Positions 45,801 to 55,408 are shown, counted from the first letter of the stretch. The stretch: 64,000 nt of DNA from Mitragyna speciosa (GCA_024721245.1 CM045567.1:3541503-3605502); one strand, 5' to 3'. The notes: generated by a model from the sequence alone, not told the origin. A program made the numbers and translations.

Positions 45801-47143
45801 TAGGATGAAATGAAGTAACCTTGTACTTCTTTGAATCAGAAATACAAGCCTAGAGAATGTTTGAGTGATTTTGTATTACTATTTGTTGATAAATGAATTT
45901 CTGCAGCAAGTCAATCATCAAAAACATGTTTTTATAGACTTCTATATTCACTTTAAAAGATTAAAACTAACTATAATCAGTTGGATGTCAATTAAATTCA
46001 ATGTAGAAGACATATCTCTTCAAAAGGAGGTGATTCTTCAAGAAAAACTTTCAGAATTTCAAATTCTAACGCGAGTCGTGGCCTCATATGCACCGCGGCT
46101 GAGTTTGTGGCTGTCTCCAGGTAGTGAGCCGCAACACGAGCCGCAAGTGAACCTACCCGCCGCTCAATCACCTAGAAGGCCAGAACCTTCTGTTGGTGGC
46201 CGTGGTGTTAACTGCGCCGCGAATAGGCGAGCTGCGGCTTCATCCACGGGTGGGACACCCAAGCTCAGCCTTTCAACTGAAATCATCATTTTTCTTTTGA
46301 AAATCTTCTACAACATTTACAAATTACACGGGGTATTTTTTTTTTTCTTTAACTTTTAAACACCTACTAAATTTTAGAACTTTTAGACTGATTAACTTTT
46401 TCTTTAAGGTACATTTTTATAATGAAAAATAGTGTTTGCACTATTTGGCATTGGATTTTATTACATAATTGGTAACAGATGTTTATGTTATTTATTCATA
46501 TAAGTGTTCAATATTGTTCAAGATTAGTACGAACACTAATCAACCAAAATGCAAAGATTTTGAAATCTAAAGTAACAAAATCTCTTAATCATAAAAAAAT
46601 GATTAATCTTAGGTACAAACATTAGTGCAACACTGTAATTAAAAAACAAATTAGGCCTACAGAACGTACCACATGCAGTACAAAATTTCTTCATCTCATT
46701 CGTGTTTATGTGCTATAAATCCAAGTGTAAGCAAAGAAAAAGAAATCTTACTCCGTTGTCATTGAGTTGATCATTTCTTATTATTCTAAATCAAATCATT
46801 CTTGTTTCTTGGCTTTCATGCAGTGATTAGAAAAGGTACCATAGCAATGTTTGACTATGGAAGCGCAGATGAAAACAACAAATATTATGGCCAACCCACA
46901 CCTCCAGTGTATGATATGGCTAGTATTCCGAACGATCTTCCTCTTTTCCTAAGTTATGGGGGTCAAGACTATCTGTCTGATGTCGATGACGTGAAAACTC
47001 TACTAAACACTCTCAAAGGTCATGATGCTGATAAACTTGTAGCTCAATACAGGGAGGATTATGCACATGCAGACTTTGTTTTTGGTGAGAATGCTAACCA
47101 AGTTGTGTATGATCCTCTCATGGCGTTTTTCAAGCTTCAGTGA
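33889..47143 (+). CDS. Secreted acid lipase, LIP1/LIP2-type triacylglycerol lipase, nine exons
   Basis: Exons joined by GT-AG introns: 33889-34074, 35354-35461, 37058-37198, 37281-37391, 38042-38185, 38537-38577, 39572-39651, 41494-41589, 46824-47143. They give 408 residues in one frame and a TGA stop. Residues 1-21 form a signal peptide (hydrophobic 'GLAILLCLSAVGA'). Then come the N-terminal lipase region ('CEEHTVTTKDGYILRL'), 'LLQHGLFM', 'GFDVWLANTRGTNYSRGH' and the nucleophile elbow GHSLG (Ser181). The C-terminal part holds 'YGGQDYLSD' (Asp351) and 'YAHADFV' (His384). These fit the alpha/beta-hydrolase triad of acid lipases that cleave neutral lipid esters. Length and motif order match plant LIP1/LIP2/MPL1-type lipases (about 390-420 residues). 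The start is supported by the signal peptide. Introns 2, 4, 6, 7 and 8 carry transposons, yet no exon is damaged. Splice sites are inferred from sequence and family similarity. Intron 3 (37,199-37,280) is only 82 bp. Confidence 0.92.
34075..35353 (+). other. Lipase intron 1
   Basis: Starts GTAAATG and ends CTGCAG. It holds a C24-T10 tract (34,842-34,875) and a T17-like run near 34,920. A pair of similar stretches, 'aaaaaataggctcttttttgg' type near 34,700 and 35,165, lies about 460 bp apart in direct orientation. No gene or clear transposon was recognised. Confidence 0.8.
34842..34875. repeat. C24-T10 homopolymer pair
   Basis: An uninterrupted C run (34,842-34,865) is followed by T (34,866-34,875) in lipase intron 1. 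Length may vary or be misassembled. Confidence 0.9.
35514..35955. mobile_element. hAT-like MITE in lipase intron 2
   Basis: It begins TAGGGATGGCAGCAGCGG and ends GTTATCCCTA, the TAGGGATGGCA...CCCTA pattern common in plant hAT-derived MITEs. It is 442 bp, the same length as the clearer copy at 50,013-50,454. The 8-bp flanks (tcgataag / tccgtcag) match only partly. It contains a (CA)n microsatellite (35,640-35,662). Confidence 0.55.
35640..35662. repeat. (CA)n microsatellite
   Basis: About eleven CA units inside the hAT-like MITE of intron 2. Confidence 0.9.
35999..36837. mobile_element. Tourist-like (PIF/Harbinger) MITE in lipase intron 2
   Basis: TTA is duplicated at 35,996-35,998 and 36,838-36,840. 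The ends are GGCCTCGTCTCTTTGG and, reading the right end in reverse complement, GGCCTCATTTAGTTG. A TTA duplication with GGCC...TTTGG ends is typical of Tourist-like elements. No transposase is present in the 839 bp. Confidence 0.7.
37659..37961. mobile_element. Tourist-like MITE in lipase intron 4
   Basis: A 303-bp element flanked by TTA (37,656-37,658 and 37,962-37,964). Ends are GAAGGCATTTGG and (reverse complement of the right end) GGGGATGTTTGG. Inner arms share 'aatcactatcactattaa'-like and complementary text. Confidence 0.6.
38925..39247. mobile_element. Inverted-repeat MITE in lipase intron 6
   Basis: Left arm GGTAAATTACGAAACAACC continues to 'cataattcc...gattttatggaatgtgaaaaata'. The right arm in reverse complement reads GGATAAATTACTTAAGTAACC and then 'cataattccctatgattttataaaatgtgaaaaatgg'. 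The arms are about 115 bp. Flanks share CTTTTTA. The superfamily is uncertain, possibly Mutator-like. Confidence 0.7.
39741..39922. mobile_element. Short inverted-repeat MITE (TGTTCTCAATA type) in lipase intron 7, copy 2
   Basis: Ends TATTCTCAATAGTTTC and (reverse complement) TGTTCTTAATAGTTAG enclose about 180 very AT-rich bases with a complementary inner region. It is related to 22,116-22,294. Confidence 0.5.
40128..40397 (+). mobile_element. SINE in lipase intron 7 with 21-bp target duplications
   Basis: An identical 21-bp sequence starting GATAAATTCACC flanks the element (40,128-40,148 and 40,377-40,397). The body (40,149-40,376, 228 bp) ends in an A13 run. It contains a possible RNA polymerase III B-box-like GGATTCAAACTT near 40,212 and an A-box-like 'ggttggattggcca' near 40,160. 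Long perfect duplications plus a poly(A) tail and no coding sequence are the hallmarks of a retroposed SINE. Confidence 0.85.
41661..42313 (-). repeat. 3' LTR of the intronic copia element
   Basis: Plus-strand ends TGTTGCAGAAAAATG and TTCTACA. It matches 45,666-46,312 closely. The polypurine-like 'AAATGGCAGGGCAT' (minus strand) sits directly upstream at 42,314-42,327. It has a locally GC-rich part (about 42,065-42,270) with CCGCGG/CCGTGG motifs. Confidence 0.88.
42854..42956 (-). pseudogene. RNase H tail of the intronic copia element
   Basis: On the minus strand it encodes 'NLADPLTKGLTRNLVYNI' and ends at TAA (42,854-42,856). This is the usual C-terminus of copia pol. It abuts the truncated RT start, which shows a large internal deletion. 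Confidence 0.85.
42957..43444 (-). pseudogene. Truncated reverse transcriptase start of the intronic copia element
   Basis: 43,444-43,181 holds the variable linker ('HIVIRRSKRGRKAKDFG'). 43,169-42,954 holds the RT start ('TWKLVDLPHGSKAIGYKWIF' and 'GFTQKQGVDFFDTYSPF'). The text then breaks where 'V(A/T)R...' is expected, so no YVDD catalytic box remains. Confidence 0.85.
43408..44274 (-). pseudogene. Integrase of the intronic copia element
   Basis: 44,274-43,831 encodes the core, with 'LIHSDVCDL', 'FIDDYSRFCYTYLL', 'MDRGSEY' and 'PQQNGVAE', giving D, D and E of the catalytic triad. 43,818-43,408 carries the C-terminal part ('YILNRVPNK', 'YELWNKRKPNLSYLRVWGC', 'FIGYAHNSKAYRF'). A single break near 43,825 separates the two frames. 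Preservation is good. Confidence 0.85.
44261..44806 (-). pseudogene. Protease and GAG-pre-integrase region of the intronic copia element
   Basis: An intact frame of 181 residues. It has the aspartic protease motif 'WIDSGATRHIF' (Asp-Ser-Gly), 'NVLFVQEVRKNLLS' typical of copia proteases, and the GAG-pre-integrase motif 'LWHHRLGHVNFKRLYEN' at its end. Confidence 0.85.
44800..45600 (-). pseudogene. gag of the intronic copia element
   Basis: The open frame at 45,322-44,873 carries 'DATSKKFLVSTFNNYKMVD', 'KLPPSWKEFKRTLKH' and 'DNLAEHLRVEEEFR', standard copia gag text. A zinc knuckle C-x2-C-x4-H-x4-C reads near 44,850-44,805 ('CFFCNKEGHYKFEC'). Upstream, decayed gag text extends to about 45,560. 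Stops at 44,872 and above 45,322 break it. Confidence 0.8.
45666..46312 (-). repeat. 5' LTR of the intronic copia element
   Basis: Plus-strand ends TGTTGTAGAAAAATG and TTCTACA, paired with 41,661-42,313. The stretch beside it (45,640-45,665) shows no standard tRNA-Met primer site. Confidence 0.88.
46318..46823 (+). other. Remainder of lipase intron 8 after the copia insertion
   Basis: About 500 bp of AT-rich intron ending in a pyrimidine-rich 'ttcttggctttcatgcag' acceptor before exon 9. No other repeat was recognised. Confidence 0.7.
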
Positions 47144-47768
47144 GATTAGTGTACAAAACAGAAAAAAGAAATTTGTGTAAATAATATTGTTGTAATTGAC
47201 ATGTTTTATGATTGTTTTAAGTCAAGCAAATATTCTCTTTTATTTCTCAACTTTCTTATAACAAATTTTCTGATTTTTCAGCTAGATATTTTTTGTTTGA
47301 CATCAAAAGTAATTTAGCTATAATAAGAATTTTCTAAATAATCTAATTTGCATATACTCGTCAATTCCTTATAAAGCTAAAGTTTTTAAAATGTGATTTT
47401 GCATAATTTAATTATTAAATCACTAGGGAAAACAAAGAGACAAAGTAGCCATTACGTTTTAAAAAATACAAAATCATGGCAGGGCATTAATTTTGTTGAT
47501 TTTGAATATTATCTATTAGCTTCTTAAGAATAAGATAAATCATTCAAAAAAATCCTAGATGGAAATGGTCTATTGGGAGATAAAAAAGAAAAAAGTAAAA
47601 AGAATCAAACCAGTTAATTTGGTTAGCAGTCATGCATCGGCTCTTCTCTAGAATTAGCGTGTTTGTGCTTTCAATTCATCTCTACCTCCCGCTTAGTTTT
47701 GACTAGAACAAGGTTACAATCAAGGGGAGAAGCTGTACAAAAATTAAATCGAGCATTATTTAATTCTA
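47144..47768 (+). other. 3' flank of the lipase gene
   Basis: The first 100 bp after the stop has an AATAAT-type poly(A) signal candidate near 47,180-47,186 and T-rich text. The rest shows no gene or recognisable repeat. Confidence 0.5.
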
Positions 47769-48669
47769 GGGTGCGTTTGGTTCATGCTTCGTGGGGGGAT
47801 ACGAGATTACATCACTAATGTTATATCTTTTAGTATTTAGCTACATTTTAAACATGAGATTAGTCATCCTATTTAACCGAATTAATATCTTATATGGAGA
47901 TAAAATAATTTCAGGGAAGAGATAGTATTAGTCATCTCAAGATGACTTTTAGATGGGATAACAAAATTTTGGACTAATTTGTCCATACCACCACCATGTG
48001 CATTATCACTACTATCACCACCACCATGCTCTACCGCCACCTGTACACTAGTGCGATTACCAAATTGCACTACCATCACTACACTATCCACCACTGTCAC
48101 CACGCATCAGTACCACCATCAATAATAAGCAACACCAACACCACCATAACAACTACCGTATAGTATTTGTCAGTCTACTATCTTACACCACTACCACTAT
48201 CCACCATCAAGTAGCACCACCACCACTGCCACCCCTAATGAGAACCACTACCACCACTACCATATAACAACTACCACCATTACCACTATTGTGCACCACT
48301 CCCATCTACCATGGTGCAATCACCATTATCTACCATTGTACACACCTCCATTAAATGCCACCACCACCACTAACATGTAACAACACAACTGCCATCTATC
48401 AACGTCTACCACCACGGCTTTCTGTCACCAGCACTACCACCAATAGCAAATAAAAATGACATTATAAAGTTTGGGGTATTTTAATCAATAAAAACAAATT
48501 TTAATCTAAAATCAAACACGTGGTAATATTGTTACTTAAAGATATTCCATTAAATCTAGTATCAACTAAGTACTGAATAGCTGAGACTATTAATTTGATG
48601 ACTAATTCCAAAATTAATAGTTTGAGAATGAGTCATTCAATCTCATACTATCCACGAGCCAAATGGACC
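47769..48669. mobile_element. MITE with GGGTGCGTTTGGTTC end, containing a CCA-rich stretch
   Basis: Left end GGGTGCGTTTGGTTCATG; right end in reverse complement GGTCCATTTGGCTCGTGG. It shares arms with the element at 49,628-50,815, for example 'agtattagtcatctcaagatg' versus 'ggtattaataatcctgagatg' and 'gagtcattcaatctcatact' versus 'gagtcatctcatctcatact'. The middle (47,985-48,440) is ACC/CCA-rich. It looks like a PIF/Harbinger-type MITE, but no clean 3-bp duplication was seen. Confidence 0.55.
47985..48440. repeat. ACC/CCA trinucleotide-rich tract
   Basis: Many 'caccac' runs interspersed with 'tac' and 'cat'. Open frames here give low-complexity peptides only. Confidence 0.8.
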
Positions 48670-49627
48670 TTCAATGTATTACTAGTGGCTACACACGTGC
48701 TATTGTTTTATCCGTTAGTTCAGGTAGTTTGCATTGTTTGTTTTAGTATTGTTGCACGTGGTTAAAACCCAGATAACGTAGGTCATTTGTTTTCGGTTTT
48801 ACAGCGCACAAAGCCTTTTCTTATCTTAGAGTAAAATCCGTCATTTGCCTCTTGCTTAAATTGTTTGATCTTTTGCCTAAATTACATGGTACCCTCATAT
48901 GTTACTTATTCAGTTTCAAAACTTGAAAGTAATTTAGAGTATGAGTTTTGAAGGAAATAAATAATAACCTAACCATAGGCACATGGTTAGAATAATTTGT
49001 TGAAGAATAAACTACTAAGGATGCTAAGACATAGGCAAAGAAAGGAAGATAGTACGGTGTTATCTTAAATTCATCAAGGGATTGATATATCAATTTTTGA
49101 AGAATTGCTACTGTAGACACTGCAATGGAGATATAGGTCATTTTGGAATAAACAAACAAAGGTGCAGGTGAGATTTAATAAAATAATTTGATAATATGAA
49201 ACAGTGAGATTGGACTTGCAACAATGAAAATTTTTAATTAATTGAATCTTATTTTCTTGTTCAATAAATATTAAGAACAAGATGGGATAAATGGACACAC
49301 ACTCATAGGTGAGATGTGTGTAGAGAAAGCATCAAAATTCTACCGAATTTTGAACTCGTGGTGCAGCAATTTGGGAGACTAATACTCATTAATTCTACAT
49401 GAATAAAGAATTAATAGAAAAATGGATGACAAACCAGAGAAGGACACAGTGGAGATGACGCTGTAGACAAAGTTGAATTTAAAGTGTAAAAATGAACTAA
49501 GAGCAAGTTAATTTTGATCAAAGAAAATAGCGTTTCAACAACAGAGATAGTGGTTAAAAATTCCCTTGTAGTTTTTGCAAAAGTCAACTACTTCCTTGTA
49601 GTTTAAAAATATTTGAAATACTCCTTG
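48670..49627. other. Intergenic AT-rich stretch
   Basis: No coding sequence with family features, no long inverted repeat and no LTR end was recognised. Confidence 0.5.
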
Positions 49628-50815
49628 GGTATGTTTGGTTCATAGGATGACACGGGATTGGATAACTAATATCATGTTATCCCATGTTTGGTTGAATTTT
49701 TTAAGCTGTATTAATAATCCTACTCAACTAATATAATCCTTCATTTATGGGATAAAATAATCCCATGGGGGGTTGGTATTAATAATCCTGAGATGAAGCA
49801 TCGGTAGGATAAAAAATTTTTAGATAAATTTAACCCTAGTCTACAAAATAGGAAAAAAAAATAATCTACTATCTTCTCAAATCCTCTTTCTTGGACTCTC
49901 AAATCCTCTCTAGGACTCTCAAAATCAAAGGTACGATATCATACTTTTTCTTTCAACAATTGTTATAAAAATTTTATTGTGATTGAATCATTTATTTGAT
50001 ATTGTTCGTATTTAGGGATGGCAATTTTCGATGTGACATGAACCTAATACGAAAATAATAGGTTTGGATCAAAGTTTGGCGGGTTTGGGTCAGACCCAAC
50101 TAACCCGTCAAACAAATAGGTCGAGTTCGAGTTGATCCATCTGACTCGAAAAACCAAAAAACAGGTCAATGGTTTGGGTTCGGACTCGACTCGTTTGACC
50201 TCCTAAAAAAGAACCTTCACATTAGCAAAGTTTTTCCAGTCAAAAGAGTTGGTGGGCCAACCCGTTTTACCCGAAAATCTTCCTTAATAATGACATGTGA
50301 AGTTTTTTTCGGGCCAAACGGGTCAACCAGCGACCTCGCCAACCCATGTTGTGGGTCGTGTTTGGATCGGCTCTCCCCGGGTTGGCAGGTTGAGTTCGAG
50401 TTAGAGGGTTGTCTATTATATTTGGGTTTTAACCTGATCCAATTATCACCCCTACTTGTATTATTATTATTTTGTCAGTTCACAAAGTTTTCAAGAATTA
50501 CCAAATAAAAATAATAATTTATCTGTTTCCCATATTTATGTTTTTGCATATTATAATTCTTGGAATATTATTTGAGTATATATTGAATTATCAAATAAAA
50601 ATAATTATACAAATATGGGGGTAATTTATTGAATAAAATGATAATCTTGTCTTTAACCAAACACCGAATAGGACTATTTTCTAAAAAATGCCACCAAATG
50701 CACAACCAACCAAATGCTGAATAGACAAGATTGTGAATCCTGAGATGAATCATCTCAGGATCTATAATCCTAGGATGAGTCATCTCATCTCATACTGTCT
50801 GCCAATCAAACGACC
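49628..50815. mobile_element. MITE related to 47,769-48,669, hosting a hAT-like MITE
   Basis: Left GGTATGTTTGGTTCATAGG; right end in reverse complement GGTCGTTTGATTGG. It is flanked by TTG on both sides (49,625-49,627 and 50,816-50,818), which may be a 3-bp duplication although Tourist-like elements usually use TTA/TAA. Both arms resemble the 47.8-48.7 kb element. The hAT-like insertion at 50,013-50,454 splits it. Confidence 0.6.
50013..50454. mobile_element. hAT-like MITE (442 bp)
   Basis: It begins TAGGGATGGCAATTTTCG and ends CCAATTATCACCCCTA, inverted repeats of a common plant hAT-derived MITE. The 8-bp flanks TTCGTATT and CTTGTATT share 6 of 8. The inner part has repeated 'gggttcgagt / acccgtc' text typical of this family. 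Confidence 0.75.
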
Positions 50816-51576
50816 TTGCACCTTGGGATAAAATAGAAAACTAATAGCAAATATCAAAACTAATAGAGATTGACTTAAATGAAAGTGCAAATAGTAATGG
50901 AATATTTCTTTAAAGGACCTCTAATTTTTTTTTTAAAGTACCCCATAAGGACATATTTTTCTCACTATATGTTCTTTTTTCTAAATAAAAATCTTATTCT
51001 TCTCCTTCCTATTTCTCCATCCAAAAATCCGTTGTCTTCCTTCCAAATTTGTAGCTACCACCACCCAAACAATTTTAAAATTAGATCTAAAAATTTTATT
51101 CTCTTGAATACTTTCTCTTTAAAAAAAAAAAAACTTTCTTCTTGATCCCATATTTGGTAAGGAAAAGTTTTTCATGAGCCTCAAAATTGGATGCAGGTAG
51201 AACATATTTTTGCCAAAATTTTATTTCTTTCTACACATATGATTATTATAGCTGTTATCTAATAACCACTTGTTTTTTCCAATAAAAGCCACAATATTAT
51301 AAGCCAACAATAAAGTCTTTGAATTTTCATTATTATTTTGTGTCTTATTCTTAGCAACATTAGCTTGAAAATTCCTATTAAAACACACACACACACACAC
51401 ACACACGAGACTACATCATAATTTGTTGAGTATTGGTCAATTGTTAGAAAAAGATTAGGATATTGGTATTAGATATGACATATGTACAACTTGCTTTCTT
51501 TTTTGAGAAAATTGGTATGATTGCCAAGGTAATGACAACTCCAAACTGTTTTTATCCATTAAATCTGAATAATAGG
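50816..51576. other. Intergenic stretch left of the chromovirus LTR
   Basis: AT-rich with an (AC)n microsatellite at 51,383-51,406. No gene or element end was recognised. Confidence 0.5.
51383..51406. repeat. (AC)n microsatellite
   Basis: Twelve uninterrupted AC units. Confidence 0.9.
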
Positions 51577-54330
51577 TGTCGTGCCTCGACTAGGACACTT
51601 TTCTTAAACTTGATCTAGTACCTATCTAACTCTCGCCTAGACTCACAAGTCACATCTCTACAACAGCTAAACCTAATATATATTTACCTAAAGTCAAAAT
51701 AATTACAAGAGTGTGAGCCACCTAGGCTTCAAATATACACCATCATAAACAAAAACTAGTCTATTACAAGAACAGAATCTCGCCATGTCACACTGTGTCG
51801 AGCCGCCTGTGAGGAAACAAAAAGGATAGGGGTGAGCTAGAGCCCAATGAGGTCTATTTATTAAATCAGTTTGCAAATATCAATAAAATATTCATTTTAA
51901 ATGAATAAAGCACATAAGAATACCACATAGCCCATTAGAACTAGTAATAAACAAATTGAACAATTAAACTGGGGATGACATGGGAGACTCAAGTCAAGAC
52001 TACTCAAGAGCATATCAGGTCACATTCAAGAACAAGTCAATTACTGGTCTAGAGCATATCAGGTCATGTTTGAGAAAAAGTCAAGCACTGTGTTAAGGCA
52101 AAAAGCCCACAAATTCTCCAACTTTGCTTGCCAATGTCTATACATTCCAATCGCCACAACTTTCTGTTTGGCAATCTTAAGAGCTACCTAAGTATAATCT
52201 CCTCACAGGCCAATAGATGTTGAGACGCCAAGGTAACCAACAATTGGTGACCAGACTCGTTGCCAACTCAGTCAAAATAGAAATGCACAATGCACGGCCA
52301 AAATTAAGTACAACATGCACAAGCACAATCACTTTTTATAAGGACAAACACTTCATAGTACAATAAGTACACAATTAGGTTCATGACAAGTCCAAACACA
52401 AATAACTAGTACAGTGCCAAGTTATATAATAACGAGTCACATAATTGACCAAAGTCTACATAAGTATAATAGACTCACCCCGTCGACTATATTCTTTACA
52501 CAATCACACACAAATAATAAATCACGTAACCCAATTTGTCAGGAGGTCAAAGTCTTAGTGTTAAACAGTTTATTAAACTTTTACAACAATCACGTAGTTT
52601 TTCTAGAAATTAGGGTTGGTAAATAGAAGTCGTTTTAGGATACTCAACGGGTAAACTTACAGTTAGTGAGTTCTTCTAAAGTCCGTCCTTTAGTTGCCTC
52701 AAGTACTTATAAATTAAAAGTAAATAGATCAATCTTTAGGTCAGGGCAAATGATTGGGTTATTAGAAATTAGGACTTTCTAAAGAGAAAAGTCTAGCTGA
52801 GCCGCGACTTCAAGCCGCTAATCGAGGCATGTTTGTAGGACCAGAGAGCTGTTGGGGAAGTAGCCGCAGGTGTTCAGGTCGTAGCTGCCATTACAGTTGC
52901 ATGACCAAAGCCTGTTCAAATAAGCCTAATTCAATTTATACTCAACCAAATTTCACAAGCTTATTATTTGTAAACTAAACTTAATTTAGAACCTTTTTTT
53001 TTTCATCAGACAACAAGTCCTAATTCTAACCGTGACCCAATCAAATTTCGATCGCAAAGCAATTCAACTACTCCCAAACCCATTTTCAATCACACCAAGT
53101 ATCAGTTTTCATTTGGGCATAACTTTTAGTATATAACTTATATAGACTTGAAATTTACATAGTCAGAAAGTAGATTTTAAGGACAACAACTTTTGTATAG
53201 GAATAGATACAAATTCTAACAGTGAATAGGATTAAAACTGAACCACAACATTGCGTCCCACCAACCTTGGTTACACACGATTAGTTTTTCAACCTATTTG
53301 CTATGATTTATGGTATTAATCTAGAAAGAACTAAGGCATGAGGTTTATACAGTCGAAAAGTCTCTTTGAACCTAGTTTCTAAAACAATAAAAACCAACTC
53401 ATTTCAATTTTCTTAGACCAAGCTATTAAGATTTTTCCAAAATTGCTCTGGTTATGAATTGTTTTCAAGCAATCCTTGAGATGTTCTTATTCTTTAGCTC
53501 AACTTTTACTCATTTCCAGTTTAACATACATGTTAAACTCAGTAAATGCAAGGTTTAAAGATCTATTAATGCATAGAAAAGCTCAAGAAAACTTACCTCT
53601 TATCCTTAGAAGCTCAACCTTCCTTCCAATCTCCAATTTCTTTCTTATTTGTGTGATGTTTTTCTCTTGTTTTGCCTTATAGAAGTCCCCCTCTATTACC
53701 CAACTTTCTTTACCATATTTTTCCTATCAAATTAACTAGTTATAAGGTGGTCAAAAGAGGGGAGATTACTCAACCTTTGCCACACAATTAGCCCTCATTT
53801 TCTTCCATCTCATGCTTGCTTGCATGAGGGATTCTTTGGCCAACTTTCTTCTCTCTCTCTCTCTCTCTCTCTCTCCCTCTAGTTAAACTTTGTGTAAGAT
53901 GTGATAAATACTTCATTTTATTAATCTAAATTATTTGCATATTACACATGTAACTATACACGAATACAATCTACACTAATGTTTCTTAGACTTAAGGTTT
54001 TCAAGTGTTACAAACTAGTAAGTTAATTTTACTAATTCGATTACTAATATCACCAACCAAATTAATCATAAAAATAATATTAACAACAGAAATAATAAAT
54101 GATTCGGATGATTAAAATTAGGTGTTAGTATGAATAATCAAGACTTTGATAAGTTGCTTATATTATCATTATTAGGTTCTAGGATTTTTAAATGTGACAA
54201 ATTTTAACAACTAAATTTACCTAATTTAATCACTAATATTACTTACATATCCTAACTCTAATAGTTATACAAACAAATAATTAAACAATTGAACAATTAG
54301 TATTTAATAAGTTAATTATGAACCTTCGCA
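51577..54330 (-). mobile_element. 3' LTR of a chromovirus (Ty3/gypsy)
   Basis: On the minus strand the element's polypurine tract (AAGGAGGGAGAA, near 54,331-54,343) ends directly before TGCGAAGGTTC at 54,330, and the LTR runs to GAGGCACGACA at 51,577. A second candidate start, TGTAACACTTGAAAACC at 54,012, matches the canonical start of the LTR at 1-2437. The 54,013-54,330 stretch looks partly like a tandem copy of the next 180 bp. The LTR is therefore 2.44 or 2.75 kb. It contains a (CT)n tract (53,851-53,874). Confidence 0.7.
53851..53874. repeat. (CT)n microsatellite
   Basis: Twelve CT units in the chromovirus LTR. Confidence 0.9.
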
Positions 54331-54334
54331 TTCT

Positions 54335-54624
54335 CCCTCCTTAAAGGAAGTTGGGCCTTGAAATTCTCACTTGAGTTCATAATGAGTTTAGGATATTTAG
54401 CTCACACTTCTTTTTTTGATTCCCATGTTGTTCTTTCTACACCATGGTGTTGCCATAATATTTTCATCAGAGATATTTCTTTATTTCTCAATATCTTTAT
54501 CTCTCATTTTAATATTGTTATTAGCCTTTCCTCGTGTGAGAGATCGTCTTATAATTTCAATTCCTCGTGTTGTATAATATGTTTAGGGTCCAGTTGGTAT
54601 TTTGTCAATAGGGACATGCATCAG
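54335..54624 (-). pseudogene. Integrase C-terminus / chromodomain-like end of the chromovirus
   Basis: The minus-strand frame reads 'MSLLTKYQLDPKHII', then 'LRNKEISLMKILWQHHGVERTTWES' and 'KYPKL', matching the end of plant chromovirus pol (GPF-linked C-terminus with chromodomain-like W and E positions). Several stops are present. It continues the protein text at 59,703-59,960 once the giant LTR copy C is removed. Confidence 0.8.
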
Positions 54625-55400
54625 TGTAGACACAAATTTTAACACACCATTTATTTTCAAACATTGGGGGGCATGTTTGCACTTTTTGGGACAAATTTTA
54701 ATTTTTCAATAATTTGGGGGGCAAAATAGTAATTTTATCTGTAAATATTTTTCTATCAGCTTTTGGGGGTTTTAAATTCATATTTTTACTTTCATGTGAA
54801 TTTGTTAATTTCTTATGATTTTTCTGGATTTAATTGATATTCTTTTATATTTTTACCAGCACAAGGGTACAATAGTAATTTCACCTCGCAAACACCATTT
54901 TAGCTCATTTTTAGTTCCAAATTCATTTTTCTGATTCTTTAAGCATGTTTCTAAATTTTCTTGATTTTTTCGGAGACGATTGCTATTTTTTCTAGTAAAT
55001 TTTCATTGTCCAAGGGCAAAATCGTTATTTTACAAGTTTAAATTCTTTTTTTGTCAAATTTTGAGTCATAAAGGCATTTTCTAGTAGTTTTAAGCTTATT
55101 TTTAATTTTTGGTAAATTTTTTGAGGCTAATAGCCATTTTTTGTGAATTTTCGTTGTCCAGGAGCAACATCGTTATTTCACATCCCCGAACGCATTTTTA
55201 TTAGCTTTAAAGCTCTAGCTTTTATTTTTGAAATCTACTTTGAATTCTTTTTTGAAAATTTTAGAGATTGCTGTCATTTCTTTGTATTAATTTTTAATTT
55301 TTAGGATTAAAAAATATTTTTTAAATAAAATTAGTATTTTTATTACCGGTAGGCATTTTTGTTATTTTTATAGCATCCTTGGTCAACAAGACAAGTGGCT

Positions 55401-55408
55401 TATAAATA
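55401..55408 (+). promoter_or_regulatory. LTR TATA box (copy C)
   Basis: TATAAATA followed by a C-rich start region, as in copy B. Confidence 0.65.

Larger units (their letters stand above)
41661..46312 (-). mobile_element. Ty1/copia retrotransposon, full-length ends but internally deleted, in lipase intron 8
   Basis: LTRs of about 650 bp (41,661-42,313 and 45,666-46,312) and the perfect duplication ACATT (41,656-41,660 and 46,313-46,317) define a 4652-bp element antisense to the lipase. In minus-strand order it encodes gag, protease, integrase and the first part of RT. It then jumps into the RNase H tail, so the RT catalytic half and most of RNase H are missing. It cannot move by itself. 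Its gag and integrase text resembles Tork/Tnt1-type elements. Confidence 0.92.

Noticed and set aside
45865..46359. 164-codon open frame
   Set aside because: It runs through the 5' LTR of the intronic copia element on the opposite strand to its genes.
48000..48440. Coding region for a Gly/Val-rich protein on the minus strand
   Set aside because: Derived from an ACC/CCA tract; no start context or domain.
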